Shown piece by piece: positions 1-9,300 of a stretch of 64,000 nucleotides of DNA. The stretch covers positions 372,001 through 436,000 of the forward strand of contig CALMJK010000005.1 in the NCBI GenBank assembly GCA_937864225.1, given 5' to 3'. Position 1 is the first letter of the stretch; each line of letters opens with the position of its first letter. The notes under the pieces were generated by a model, which was given only the letters and a program-made list of their open reading frames with translations, searched no databases and was not told the origin of the DNA. Origin of the DNA: an uncultured bacterium. GTDB lineage: Bacteria > Krumholzibacteriota > Krumholzibacteriia > LZORAL124-64-63. The translations under genes were made by a program, and so were the position numbers.

Positions 1-500
1 AGGGCTGTCTCCTCGCCGCAGACGTAGGCGCCGGCGCCCAGCTGGATCCTGATGTCGAAATTGAAGCCCTGCTTGCCGCAGACGTTCTCGCCCAGAAACT
101 TCGCCGCGCGGCGTTTCGCCAGCACGGCTTCCAGTTCGGGCCTCAGGTAGGTGTACTCGGCGCGCAGATACAGGATGCCCTCGCGGGCGCCCACGGCGAA
201 GGCACCGATGGTCATGCCCTCGAAGACGAGGTTCGCGTGCGCGCGCAGGATCGCACGATCCTTGAAGGTGCCGGGTTCGCCCTCGTCGGCGTTGCAGACG
301 ACGTATTTCTGCGTGCCGCGCGTGGCCGCGCACAGATTCCATTTCACGCCCACGGGAAAGCCCGCGCCGCCGCGACCCTTGATTCCGGAGGCGCTGATCT
401 CGCCGATGATGTCGGCGCGACTCTTCTGCAGGGCGGCGCGGAGCCCCGCGTCCGGAGACATCGCGGCAAAGGTCGCCAGGTTCACGATCGGCTCGTTCAT
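1..500 (-). CDS. NuoF-like NADH-binding flavoprotein subunit, 3' end cut by window start
   Basis: This is the N-terminal 166 codons of a NuoF/HndC/FdsB-family subunit, the part that binds FMN and NADH and passes electrons into Fe-S clusters of a cytoplasmic dehydrogenase or hydrogenase complex. Visible motifs are GRGGAGFPVGVKW, NADEGEPGTFKDR and GAGAYVCGEETAL. It lacks the thioredoxin-like [2Fe-2S] extension carried by the second NuoF copy at 10255-12018. The ATG overlaps the stop of the NuoE-like gene upstream by four bases and has AAGGAGGAG before it, so the two are translationally coupled. The C-terminal Fe-S part lies outside the window, so the exact complex (hydrogenase, formate dehydrogenase or other) cannot be decided. 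Confidence 0.93.
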   Translation of the reverse strand, partial: MNEPIVNLATFAAMSPDAGLRAALQKSRADIIGEISASGIKGRGGAGFPVGVKWNLCAATRGTQKYVVCNADEGEPGTFKDRAILRAHANLVFEGMTIGAFAVGAREGILYLRAEYTYLRPELEAVLAKRRAAKFLGENVCGKQGFNFDIRIQLGAGAYVCGEETA

Positions 501-1018
501 ACCGCGTGCTCCTCCTTCTGCTCCTGCGCGTAGATGCCGAAAACGCGACGGCAGGCCGCGAGGATCTCGTGGACCTTCTCTGGCGTGACCCTCGCGTGGA
601 CCTGGTCGTTCACGAGCAGCGCGGGACCCTGGTCGCACATGCCGATGCAGTTGGCCCACTCCAGCGTGAAACGGCCGCACGGGGTCGTCTCGCCGAAGCC
701 GATGCCCAGGTCGTTCTCCAGCTGGCGAGCGACGGCGGCCTTCCCGGCCATGTCGCAGGAAATGGTGCGACAGAGACGGATGATGAACCGCCCCTTCGGT
801 TTCTCGTCGAGAAAGCTGTAGAAGGAGACCACGCTGAAGACCTCCACCGGGTGGATGTCGAGCAGGTCGGCGACGACCTGCATCGCGTAGTCGGATATCT
901 GCAGGTGTCCGCGCTGGATCTCCTGCAGGATCGGGATCAACGCGCTGCGCTGGCGGCCGTGCCGGTCGGCCAGGGCCGTGATCTCTTCGCGCAGGCGTTC
1001 GCGTTCCGTGACCAGCAT
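497..1018 (-). CDS. NuoE-like [2Fe-2S] subunit (thioredoxin-like fold)
   Basis: This 173-residue protein matches the NuoE/HndA/HydC family, which carries one [2Fe-2S] cluster and works beside NuoF. The four ligand cysteines are visible as C-x4-C (CRTISC) and C-x3-C (CIGMC), the family spacing. Length is usual for NuoE. The ATG has GGAAGGAGGG eight bases upstream; that site overlaps the end of the response-regulator gene, and the stop overlaps the next gene by four bases. Gene order regulator-NuoE-NuoF on one transcript suggests the regulator controls or senses this redox module. A second NuoE copy lies at 12015-12497, so the organism has at least two such modules. Confidence 0.93.
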   Translation of the reverse strand: MLVTERERLREEITALADRHGRQRSALIPILQEIQRGHLQISDYAMQVVADLLDIHPVEVFSVVSFYSFLDEKPKGRFIIRLCRTISCDMAGKAAVARQLENDLGIGFGETTPCGRFTLEWANCIGMCDQGPALLVNDQVHARVTPEKVHEILAACRRVFGIYAQEQKEEHAV

Positions 1019-1022
1019 GGGA

Positions 1023-1403
1023 TCAGCCCTCCTTCCGGCCGAGCAATTGCTTCACCATGCCCACGAGGGTCGCGGGCTGCACGGGCTTTTCCAGAAATCC
1101 GTCGACCGGGACAAGATCGTTGTCCCTGCCGTACTCCATGCCTGTCACCTTGCTGATGCTGGTCAGCATGAGGATCGGGGCCTTGAAACCCTGTCTGCGC
1201 AGTTCCTGCGCCATGGCGATACCGTCGTCCGGCTGCTCCATCATGATGTCCAGGACCAGAAGATCGGGCTTGTGGGACGCGATGGCCTGCATGCCGTCGG
1301 CGCGGCTGGACGCGCCAGTCACCGTGTAGCCCTGCTTCTCGAGGAACAGCCGACAAGCGTCGACGATGTCCGGGTCGTCGTCGACGATGAGGATCTTCGC
1401 CAT
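1023..1403 (-). CDS. Single-domain CheY-like response regulator
   Basis: This 126-residue protein consists only of a receiver domain. The acidic pocket is D8, D9 and D10, the phospho-acceptor is D52 in LLVLDIMM, the switch residue is T81, and the conserved lysine is K106 in FLEKP. There is no output domain, so it acts by protein contact or as a phosphorelay intermediate. I chose the ATG at 1401-1403 because AAAGGAG sits seven bases upstream and the receiver fold starts at once; a longer frame upstream has no support. It is first in a tight set with the NuoE and NuoF genes. The divergent histidine kinase at 1666 is its likely partner, which is inference from position. Confidence 0.9.
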   Translation of the reverse strand: MAKILIVDDDPDIVDACRLFLEKQGYTVTGASSRADGMQAIASHKPDLLVLDIMMEQPDDGIAMAQELRRQGFKAPILMLTSISKVTGMEYGRDNDLVPVDGFLEKPVQPATLVGMVKQLLGRKEG

Positions 1404-1665
1404 GATGCGCTCCTTTCGCGGCGGTCGCCGGGGCCGCCAGGCAATCCTTCGCCGGCGCGGGAGGACGAGTCGCGGCCTCGCGCGCGTCGGACCCGAGGCA
1501 AAGGTGGGAGCCAATTGAAAAAACGCAAGCAAAGACGAATCGCGCGGGAAACGCCCTTAGCGGGCCGGATCCCCGGGTTTTCCCGGGCGGCTAGGCTTGA
1601 CGAGCGGACCCTGCGCAGGCACGATCCCCGTCGCAGGACGAGTGTCCCTTGGCGGTGGAGCGGTG

Positions 1666-3000
1666 ATGGCGGGCACGTTCGAGCAGCACTACGGGATCCT
1701 TGAGTACGTGGACGCCGCCGCGCCGCCCCTGGCGGGGGAGTTCACAAAGCGGGAGCGCGACGTCCTGGACGCGATCAACCGCCGGGTCGGCGCCGCCCGC
1801 GACCTGGCCGAGGTCATGGATCTCGTCTTCGACCTATCGCTGGAGATCACCCCCTGCGACCGGCTCGGACTGGCGTTCGTCGAGGAGGACGGCCGGCGGA
1901 TCGTTTCACGTTGGGCTCGGGCGACCTACGCGCCGCTGGCGCTGGGCGCCGGCTACGCCGAGGACGCCGCCGGCAGCTCGCTCGCCGCCCTGCTGGCGGG
2001 ACGGCGCGTGAGAGTGATCAACGATCTGACCGCCTACCAGGCCATGAGGCCGGAGAGTCGCTCCACTCGTTTGCTGCTGCAGGAAGGGGTGCGCGCCAGC
2101 CTGACGGCGCCGTTGCAGGTGGACGATCGCACGGTCGGCCTCTTCTTTCGCTCGTCGCGGCGTCCCGGCGTCTACGCCGAGCACGAGGTGCGCTTGCACT
2201 TGGCCATGGCCGAGCGGCTGGCGCAAGCCGTGGAGAAGGCCTGGCGCATCGGGCAGCTCGAAGCCGCCAACCGGGCCTACATGGAGATGCTCGCCTTCGT
2301 CGCGCACGAACTCAAGAGCCCTGTCGCCTCGATGGTCATGCAGGCACGGGCGGTCGCCGACGGCTACCTGGGTCCGGTTGAGCCCAGGCAGAAGGAAGAG
2401 CTGGAGCGGATGATCGCCAAGGGCGGACATCTGCTCGGCGTCGTGCGGGAATATCTGGATCTGTCGCGGCTGGAGACGGGCGGGCCGGCGCTGCGAGCGC
2501 GGGCCGAGGTGGACTGGGCAGAGACGGTTCTGGCGCCGTCGCTGGAGATCGTGCGCCCGCAGGCCGAGGCCAAGCGCATGCGCGTCGAGCTGCCGGAGGG
2601 AGCGAGTCCGCTGGTCGAGTGCGATCCGGATCTGCTGAGGATCGTGATGGTGAATCTGCTGGCCAATGCCGTGAAGTATGGCTTCCTCGGGGGAGGCATC
2701 CGCGTGACCGCCGGCGTCGCCGACGGCGCGCTGCGGGTCGCCGTCCGCAACGACGGGCCCGGATTCCCGCCGGAGCAGCGCGACCGACTGTTTCGCCGCT
2801 TTTCGCGCCTGCAGACCCCCGAGTTGCTGAAGGAGAAGGGGACAGGCGTGGGCCTCTACACGTGCTGGCGCATCGTCGGGCTGCACGGCGGACGCATCGC
2901 CGCCGAATCGCAGGCGGGGAGCTGGGCCGAATTCTCCTTCACGATCCCGCAGCCGCTGCCGGCGGGCGCGCCCGCGCCGCCCGGCGGCGTCGGGAGCTGA
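1666..3000 (+). CDS. Cytoplasmic GAF-domain sensor histidine kinase
   Basis: This 444-residue kinase has no membrane segment. A GAF-like sensor region spans roughly residues 45-190. HisKA follows with phospho-acceptor H214 in FVAHELKSPVAS, then a HATPase_c domain with N-box near N330 and N334, a G1 box DGPGF near 363-367 and a G2 box GTGVGLYTC. The ATG at 1666 is preferred over an upstream in-frame start because GGTGGAG lies just before it. It is divergent from the response regulator/NuoEF genes and is followed 50 bp later by a TM1266-type regulator. That context suggests a redox or small-molecule signal linked to the hydrogenase-like functions here. The ligand of the GAF domain is unknown. 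Confidence 0.9.
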   Translation: MAGTFEQHYGILEYVDAAAPPLAGEFTKRERDVLDAINRRVGAARDLAEVMDLVFDLSLEITPCDRLGLAFVEEDGRRIVSRWARATYAPLALGAGYAEDAAGSSLAALLAGRRVRVINDLTAYQAMRPESRSTRLLLQEGVRASLTAPLQVDDRTVGLFFRSSRRPGVYAEHEVRLHLAMAERLAQAVEKAWRIGQLEAANRAYMEMLAFVAHELKSPVASMVMQARAVADGYLGPVEPRQKEELERMIAKGGHLLGVVREYLDLSRLETGGPALRARAEVDWAETVLAPSLEIVRPQAEAKRMRVELPEGASPLVECDPDLLRIVMVNLLANAVKYGFLGGGIRVTAGVADGALRVAVRNDGPGFPPEQRDRLFRRFSRLQTPELLKEKGTGVGLYTCWRIVGLHGGRIAAESQAGSWAEFSFTIPQPLPAGAPAPPGGVGS

Positions 3001-3050
3001 ACCCGCGCGTCACAACGTCGCGACGCGCCACCGCAGGCAGGGGAGGTTCC

Positions 3051-3314
3051 ATGGAAAAGCACGTGATCATCGGAGTGCACATCACCGAGCGGCTGGAGAA
3101 CGCTGCCAGGGTGCAGCAGGTCTTCACCGAGTACGGGTGCAACATCAAGACCCGCCTCGGCCTGCACGAGGCGTCGCAGGGCGCCTGCTCGCCCAACGGT
3201 CTCATCTTGCTCGAGATGGTGGGAGAGGAACGTCACTGCCTCGGCATCATGGACAAGCTCGGCGCCATCCCCGGGGTGCACGCGCAGAAGATGGTGTTCG
3301 ATCATCCGAGGTAG
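3051..3314 (+). CDS. TM1266-type iron-only hydrogenase system putative regulator
   Basis: This 87-residue protein has the ACT/NikR-C-like ferredoxin fold pattern of the TM1266 family, annotated in other genomes as an iron-only hydrogenase system putative regulator. Visible signs are the start HVIIGVHITERLEN, the middle TRLGLHEASQG and the ending LGAIPGVHAQKMVF, all typical of this small family. It has no DNA-binding domain; its biochemical role is not established. The ATG follows GGGAGGTTCC, placing it downstream of the GAF kinase on the same strand, probably co-transcribed. The nearby hydrogenase-like gene fits the family's usual neighbourhood. No hydE, hydF or hydG maturase is in the window. 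Confidence 0.8.
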   Translation: MEKHVIIGVHITERLENAARVQQVFTEYGCNIKTRLGLHEASQGACSPNGLILLEMVGEERHCLGIMDKLGAIPGVHAQKMVFDHPR

Positions 3315-3324
3315 ACGCGGTTAT

Positions 3325-5037
3325 CTACGCTCCTTCCGCCTTCCGGCCGAACAGCGGCTCGAGCTCGGCGGCCGTCGGCGGCGGCGTGGCCAAGCTCACG
3401 ATGACCAGCGCGCCGATCGAGACGAGGGCGGCGGGGTAGATGCTCGGAACGCCCCAGGGATCGCCGCCCTGCAGGACGCCTGGGAACATGTTTGGAATCA
3501 CCAGCTCGAGCAACAGGGCCATGACCGCGCCTGAAACGATGGAGGCGAGGCCGCCGGCGCGCGTGGCGCGCTTCCAGGTCAGGGCGGCCAGCAACGCCGG
3601 GGTGATCGCCACGCCGTACATCGTGTAGGCGAAATACGAGTAGCGCAGCACGGAGATGCGCGCGTGCAAGACGGTCGGGATGAAGATCATCAGGAAGGCG
3701 CACACGCCCAGGATCACGACGAACACCTTCTGCAGAGCCACCATCGTGCGCTGGTCCGCGTCGGGGCGCACGAAGCGCTGATAGATATCGCGCATGATGT
3801 TCGTCGTGGGCGACAGCAGGTAGTTCATGCCGGTCGAGATCACGACCGCGCAGGCGGCGCCCAGCAGCAAGAGGCCCACCAGCATGGGCACGCCGCCACG
3901 GCCAGCCATGTCGCGCGCGGCCTGCAGGACGATCGAGGCGGGGTCGATGCCGGCGCGCGCCCCGGCGACGGCCGCCGCGTCGGCGCGCCCGGCGAAGGCG
4001 AGGCGCAGCTGGGTCTGGAGCGCCTCCATCTGTTCGGGCTTCACCGTGTTCCGTTGCGCCGCCTCCAGCGCCAGGGCGCCGGCGCGCGTGGCCGCCTCGC
4101 CGGGAGCCAGCACGCCCGCCGCGACTTCCTGCTTGACCTGGCCGGCGATGTCGAAGGCCCGCAATTCCGGCCAGTGGGCCGTCGCGGAGTAGATTGCGAT
4201 CACCACGACCAGCGTCTCGACCAGGATCGTGCCGAAGATCCAGAGGCCCACCGCGCGCTTGGCCTCGGCCGGCGATCTCGCGCTGTAGAACTTCTGGTAC
4301 ATCGACTGGATGCCCATCAGCAGCAGCAGCGTGGCGAGGAAGTAACCGCCCGCCTTCAGCGCCGGGTAACGGCCGAAATCGGACGCGAAGACCGCGAAGT
4401 GCTGCGGCGGCAGGCTCTGCGTCGCGGCGTCCCAGCCGCCCGCCAGGAAGATCGTGAAAGGCAGCGCGACGCAGCAGGCCAGCAGGATGATGATGCCGTT
4501 CGGCAGATCGGTGTGCGCGACGGCGACCATGCCGCCGAGCGACGTGAACAGGATCACGAAGGCCGCGGCGATCATCTGGCCGACTTCGACCGAGATCGCG
4601 CCGTCCGTCGCGACGTTCAGGATGTAGCCGCCGGCGCGGAACTGGTACGACACGATCGTCGTGAACGCGATGATCAGCGCGACCGCGCCGAACAGGCGGG
4701 CGAATTTGCCGTAGCGGACTTCCAGGATGTCGCCGACGGTGTACTGTCCGAAGCCGCGGATCTTGGCGGCCAGGAAGTAGATCACCGCGATGCCGACCCA
4801 GGCCCCCGCCGGCAGCCAGAGCGACGACCACCCCGCCCTGGCCGCGTACTCAGCGCCCGCGATGAACGTTCCGGAGCCGATCCACGTGCAGACGAGGGTG
4901 AACACCATAGTGGTGAGCGAGAGCTTGCGCCCCGCCACCATGAAGTCCTCCTGCGAACGGATCTGTCTGGCGCGGACGAAATTAAACGCCGCCATCACCA
5001 GCAGGTATGCAAGGACCACCCAAAGGTACCAGCCCAC
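3325..5037 (-). CDS. Sodium:solute symporter family (SSS) permease
   Basis: This 570-residue inner-membrane protein has about 13 hydrophobic segments and SSS-family features early on, such as EDFMVAGRKLS and LVCTWIGSGTFIAGAEYA. Members couple Na+ entry to uptake of proline, sugars, carboxylates or vitamins; the substrate cannot be told from sequence. A hydrophilic, alanine-rich insertion spans roughly residues 290-372 between membrane segments, longer than in PutP-like members. The start is GTG at 5035-5037 with AAGGAGG seven bases upstream. It lies 16 bp downstream of the Xaa-Pro-type peptidase gene on the same strand, so uptake of proline or peptide breakdown products is a reasonable guess. 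It converges with the TM1266-type gene, ten bases away. Confidence 0.9.
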   Translation of the reverse strand: MGWYLWVVLAYLLVMAAFNFVRARQIRSQEDFMVAGRKLSLTTMVFTLVCTWIGSGTFIAGAEYAARAGWSSLWLPAGAWVGIAVIYFLAAKIRGFGQYTVGDILEVRYGKFARLFGAVALIIAFTTIVSYQFRAGGYILNVATDGAISVEVGQMIAAAFVILFTSLGGMVAVAHTDLPNGIIILLACCVALPFTIFLAGGWDAATQSLPPQHFAVFASDFGRYPALKAGGYFLATLLLLMGIQSMYQKFYSARSPAEAKRAVGLWIFGTILVETLVVVIAIYSATAHWPELRAFDIAGQVKQEVAAGVLAPGEAATRAGALALEAAQRNTVKPEQMEALQTQLRLAFAGRADAAAVAGARAGIDPASIVLQAARDMAGRGGVPMLVGLLLLGAACAVVISTGMNYLLSPTTNIMRDIYQRFVRPDADQRTMVALQKVFVVILGVCAFLMIFIPTVLHARISVLRYSYFAYTMYGVAITPALLAALTWKRATRAGGLASIVSGAVMALLLELVIPNMFPGVLQGGDPWGVPSIYPAALVSIGALVIVSLATPPPTAAELEPLFGRKAEGA

Positions 5038-5053
5038 GGCGGGCCTCCTTCCT

Positions 5054-6241
5054 TCAGACGTCGATCAGGATCAGGTCTTGCTGCTGTTGGCCCGCCACGT
5101 CGACTTTGCCGGCCGGCGTGACGAAAACGTTGATCTCCGACCGGACCGCCATTTCGCCCTTGAGATAGATGCCGGGCTCGATCGAGAAGCAAATGCCTGG
5201 GACGAGCTCGCGTTCGTCGCGGGTTTCGAGATTGTCGATGTTGACGCCGTTGCCGTGCACCTGCTCGCCGATGGAGTGGCCGGTGCGGTGGATGAAGAAC
5301 TCGCCCCAGCCGGCCCGCGCCACCACGCCCCGGCAGGCATCATCCACCTCCCAGCCGCAGACTTTTTGCCGCGCCGCGAAGCGATCCTTGACGAAGCGGA
5401 CCGCGGCGTCGCGCGCATCGCGCACGGTGCTGAAGAGCTCGACGTACTTCGCGGGTGGCTTATGGCCGAGGAATCCGCACCAGGTGATGTCGTAGAAGAT
5501 GGCGCCGGGCCGGTCCAATTTCGCCCAGAGGTCGATGAGCAGCGTGTCGCCCTTGCGGATGGGGCGGGCGTTCTCGGGCGTCGGCTCGAAGTGCGGATCG
5601 GCCGGATGTTCGTTGGTGCCCACCATGGGATTCTCGCCCAGGCAGGTCAATCCTTCCTCCGTGAATCGGCGCAGGATGAACTGCTGGACGTCGTACTGCG
5701 TTATCGCGCGGCCGGCTCGGATCTCTTCGCCGATGCGCGCGAAGGCCTCGTTTTTGATCTTCTGCACGCGTTGGCCGGCCTCGAGATGCGAGTGGTAGGC
5801 AGCCTCGTCGAGCACGGCCTGGAACGTCTGCACGAGCATGGCGGACGAAACGACCTCGTAGCCGAGCCTTCGCACGAGATCCACCGTGCCGCCGTCCGTG
5901 ATCGAGACATAGGGTATGTTGCAGTCCGGCGACCATTGCATCGCGACCTTCTTCGCGCCGCCCAGGACGCGTTTGAGGCCGTCGTGCAACTCGCGCCACG
6001 ACAGGTAGTACGCCTGCGCCCCCGGCAGGTCGGCCAGCCGGTTCGGCTCGACCTTCGAACAGAGGCGGACCGGTTCGCCCTGAGCCGGGATCCAATAGAA
6101 CCAGCGGCGGCTGGTGAACTTGGCGAAGTCCAGCCCCAGGACCTGGTAGCCGATCTTGTCGCGGTTGTGGAAGTCGCACAGCAGCCAACCGTCCGCGCCG
6201 AGGGCGAGCAGCTGTTGCTGGATGCGGGAAATATCCGGCAT
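5054..6241 (-). CDS. M24-family metallopeptidase (Xaa-Pro dipeptidase-like)
   Basis: This 395-residue protein has the creatinase-type N-terminal domain followed by a pita-bread M24 catalytic domain. The five metal ligands expected for a dinuclear site are visible: D in LLIDLWAK, D in IFYDITWC, H in HRTGHSIGEQVHG, E in CFSIEPGIY and E in VRSEINVFV. It should act in the cytoplasm on peptides with proline in the second position. The ATG at 6239-6241 is chosen because AAGGAGG lies nine bases upstream; an in-frame start 20 codons earlier has none. It is followed by the SSS permease and separated from the large fusion gene by a 145-bp gap containing a strong hairpin. Confidence 0.9.
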   Translation of the reverse strand: MPDISRIQQQLLALGADGWLLCDFHNRDKIGYQVLGLDFAKFTSRRWFYWIPAQGEPVRLCSKVEPNRLADLPGAQAYYLSWRELHDGLKRVLGGAKKVAMQWSPDCNIPYVSITDGGTVDLVRRLGYEVVSSAMLVQTFQAVLDEAAYHSHLEAGQRVQKIKNEAFARIGEEIRAGRAITQYDVQQFILRRFTEEGLTCLGENPMVGTNEHPADPHFEPTPENARPIRKGDTLLIDLWAKLDRPGAIFYDITWCGFLGHKPPAKYVELFSTVRDARDAAVRFVKDRFAARQKVCGWEVDDACRGVVARAGWGEFFIHRTGHSIGEQVHGNGVNIDNLETRDERELVPGICFSIEPGIYLKGEMAVRSEINVFVTPAGKVDVAGQQQQDLILIDV

Positions 6242-6318
6242 GACAGGGGCCTCCTTGGTTGGGCGGGGGAGGAGATTGCCCCTTCCTGGCGGGGATGTCA
6301 ACCGGACTGGACGGCGAG

Positions 6319-6351
6319 GGCCGGCCCGGGCTCTCGGCGCCCGGGCCGGCC
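6319..6351 (-). terminator. Thirteen-base-pair GC hairpin after the 1264-residue fusion gene
   Basis: Positions 6319-6331 and 6339-6351 are perfect 13-base inverted arms around a seven-base loop. It lies between the stop of the fusion gene at 6387 and the start of the peptidase gene at 6241. Stem strength suggests transcript termination or 3' end protection, but there is no T run on either side, so it is not a textbook intrinsic terminator. Confidence 0.5.
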
Positions 6352-6386
6352 GCGTTCCCGACGGGGCCGGGAGGCGGAATCGCCTG

Positions 6387-9300
6387 CTATGACGCCGGCG
6401 TGGCCGCGGCCGCTTCGGCCAGGCGCTGCTTGGCCGCGCCGATGGCTTCCTCGAACCAAGCCGTGAAACGCCGTTCGAGAACGTCGAGATCGCGCGTGAC
6501 CACGGGCGTCACGCGTTCGGCCAAGCGGGCCGCGTCGAACGACACGCGTGGCAGACCGGAAGCGGCCCGGCTCCAGACGCCGTCGGCGTCCGGGCTGTCG
6601 ACGACCGCCTGGCCGTAGGCGGAGAACACGCGGCCGATCTCGGCTCTCACCTCGTCGGCGCTCTCGTACTTCATCTTGAAGCGGTAACCCATCTGCGCCG
6701 CGAGGCGGCAGAGCAGGTCCCAGGTCTCGACGCCCGCCACGGGCGGCATCGCGCGCTTGAGGAGCTGCACGCGCCCCTCGGAGTTGGTCACGCTGCCGGA
6801 GGTCTCGGCCGCGCTCGATAGCGGCAGCACGACGCCCGCGGCGCGCGCGGTGGCCGTCGCGAAGAGATCCGCGACGACCAGGAAGTCGGCCGCGCTCAGG
6901 CCGGCGGCCAGATCGGCGGGAAAATCCGGCGCGCCGAGCGGATCCTCGCCGATGACGACCGCCACGCGGATCCGCTTGCGGCGCAGCCGATCGCCCACGT
7001 CGGCGCCGGCGCCGGCCACGTCCCGCAGCGACACGCACCACTCCTTCTCGAGGGACGCCAGCGCCACGGCGTCGGTCGTCGCCGCGTACCCCGGCAACCA
7101 GGCGGGGCTGGCGCCCATGTCGCAAAGACCCTGCATGTTCGATTTTTCGTGCAGGGCGAGCAAACCGCAGCCCAACGCGGCCGCGCCGGCGGCGTAGAGC
7201 CGGAGATCGCCGGGCGCGCGCGGGTCGCGATGGTCGCGGTTCGTGACGAGGACCTTGAGGATGCTTTGCCCCAGCAGTTCGGCGGCGGCTCGCAGCGCCT
7301 CGAGCGAGATGCCCGCGGCCTGCGCGCGGCGGCTGGCTGGCACGGCGTGGACCGCGGCGGTCAGAGCCGCGTCCTCGCCCAGGGCGTCCGGGCGCGCGGC
7401 CTCGTACTCGGCGAGCAGTCCGAGCATGACTTCCGATTCCGCGCCTTCCCGGCAGCGAAGGAAGATCTCCGCGAATCGCGCGATGCCGTTGTCGCGCGAT
7501 CCCACGTAGATCAGCTTCGCGCCCTGCCGGATCGCCTTCTTGACCGCGAGATCGGCCACGAAGTGCTCGTCCGCCAGATCCGAGCCGATCACCAGGATCG
7601 CCTGGGCGTCCGCCAGGTCGCGATACGCGGTCGTGGAGAGCACGTCGGGACAGAATAGATCGCGATTGACCAGATGGGCCGCCGTGGTGACCTGGTGCGT
7701 GCCGAGCGCCAGGCGGGCGAATTTCTGGGCCAGGTAGATCTCCTCGTTCGTCAGGCGGGGAGAAACGAGCACGGCGATCTCATCGCCGCTGAATTTGCGG
7801 CGCAGCTCCTTGAAGCGCATGGCGGCGTAGGCGATCGCGTCGTCCACGGACGACTCCTGCAGCTCGCGACCCGCGCGCACCAGCGACGTTCTCAGGCGTT
7901 CAGGCGAGAGCACGTAATTGTACCCGAAGCGGCCGCGGCGGCAGTGGTTGCCGTCGGTGGCGCTGGCGCCCTCGAACCGCGACAGCTTGACCAGGCTGCC
8001 GCCGTACGTGTTCCAATTCAATTTGCAGCCGACGCCGCAGTACGTGCAGACCGTGGGGGTCTTCGCCGTGGGCCAGGGCCCCGGCTTCGCCAGCGGCACG
8101 ATCTCGCTGATGGCGCCCGTGGGACACGTGCCGATGCAAAGGCCGCAGCTCACGCACTCCGTATCGAGCAGGGCCGCGCCCAGGGCCGGCTTCACGACGG
8201 TCTGGAAGCCGCGGTTGATGAAACCGTACGCCGCCACGCCGACGACCTCGCTGCAGACCCGCACGCACCGTCCGCACAGGATGCACTTGTTCGGATCGAG
8301 TTCGATGAACGGGTGCCGCCGGTCGACGCGGTACTGCTTGGCCTCGCCCAGGAAGCTGTCGATCTGCACGCCGTACTCCGTGGCGTACCGGCGCAGGTCG
8401 CAGTCGAAGAGCGCCGTGCAGCCGCATTCGAGGCAGCGCGCGGTCTCCGAGCGCGTGTCCGCCGCGGTGTAGCCCTGCTCCACTTCCACGAAGCTCTTGA
8501 TGCGTTCCTGCACCGGCAGCGCTGGCATCGGGCGCCGCGCATGGCGGGCGCCGTCGCGCAAATCTTCGACCGTGATGTTCCGGAAGGCGTCCTTGCGGCT
8601 GTTGAATTCGAACGGCTCAGGGGCGGCCCGTCCCGTACGCACGTAGCTGTCGATGCTGTGCGCCGCCTTGCGGCCGGCCGCGATCGCCTCGATGGCGGTG
8701 GCGGCGCCGGTCACCACGTCGCCGCCGGAGAAAACGCCTTCGACCGAAGTCTCGAACGTCTTGTCGTTGATTGCGATCGTTTGCCAGCGCGTCAGATTCA
8801 GCGTCTCGCCGAAAGGCAGCATGTTGGGGGTGCGGCCCCCGAAGATGCGCTGGGCTTGCGTGCTCTGCCCGATCGCGGCGATGATCCAGTCCGCCTCGAC
8901 GAAGAACTCGGATCCCTTGACGGGCTTGGGGCTGCGACGGCCGCTGGCGTCGGGCTCGCCGAGCTCCATGCGCAGGCATTCGAGACCGGTCGCGCGCCCA
9001 TCCTTCTTAACGACCCGCTGCGGCGCGACGAGGAAGTTCATCTTCACTCCCTCTTGCTCCGCCTCGTCGATCTCCATTTCGTTCGCGGGCATCTCCTTGC
9101 GAGTGCGGCGGTAGAGCAGCAGGACTTCGCCGGCTCCGAGGCGCAGCGACGTGCGCGCGCAGTCGATGGCGGTGTTGCCACCGCCCACGACCAGCACCCG
9201 CCCCTTCAGCGGCGCGGCGCGGTGCAGGCCGTACTCGCGCAGGAACTCGATGCCCGGCAACACGCCGGGCGTGTCCTCGTCCTGGACGCGCATCTTGGAC

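Noticed and set aside
6387-8050. Formate dehydrogenase catalytic subunit with selenocysteine
   Set aside because: The molybdopterin-fold part has no Cys or in-frame TGA at the expected active-site motif and no selenocysteine insertion hairpin that I can see. It looks like NuoG.
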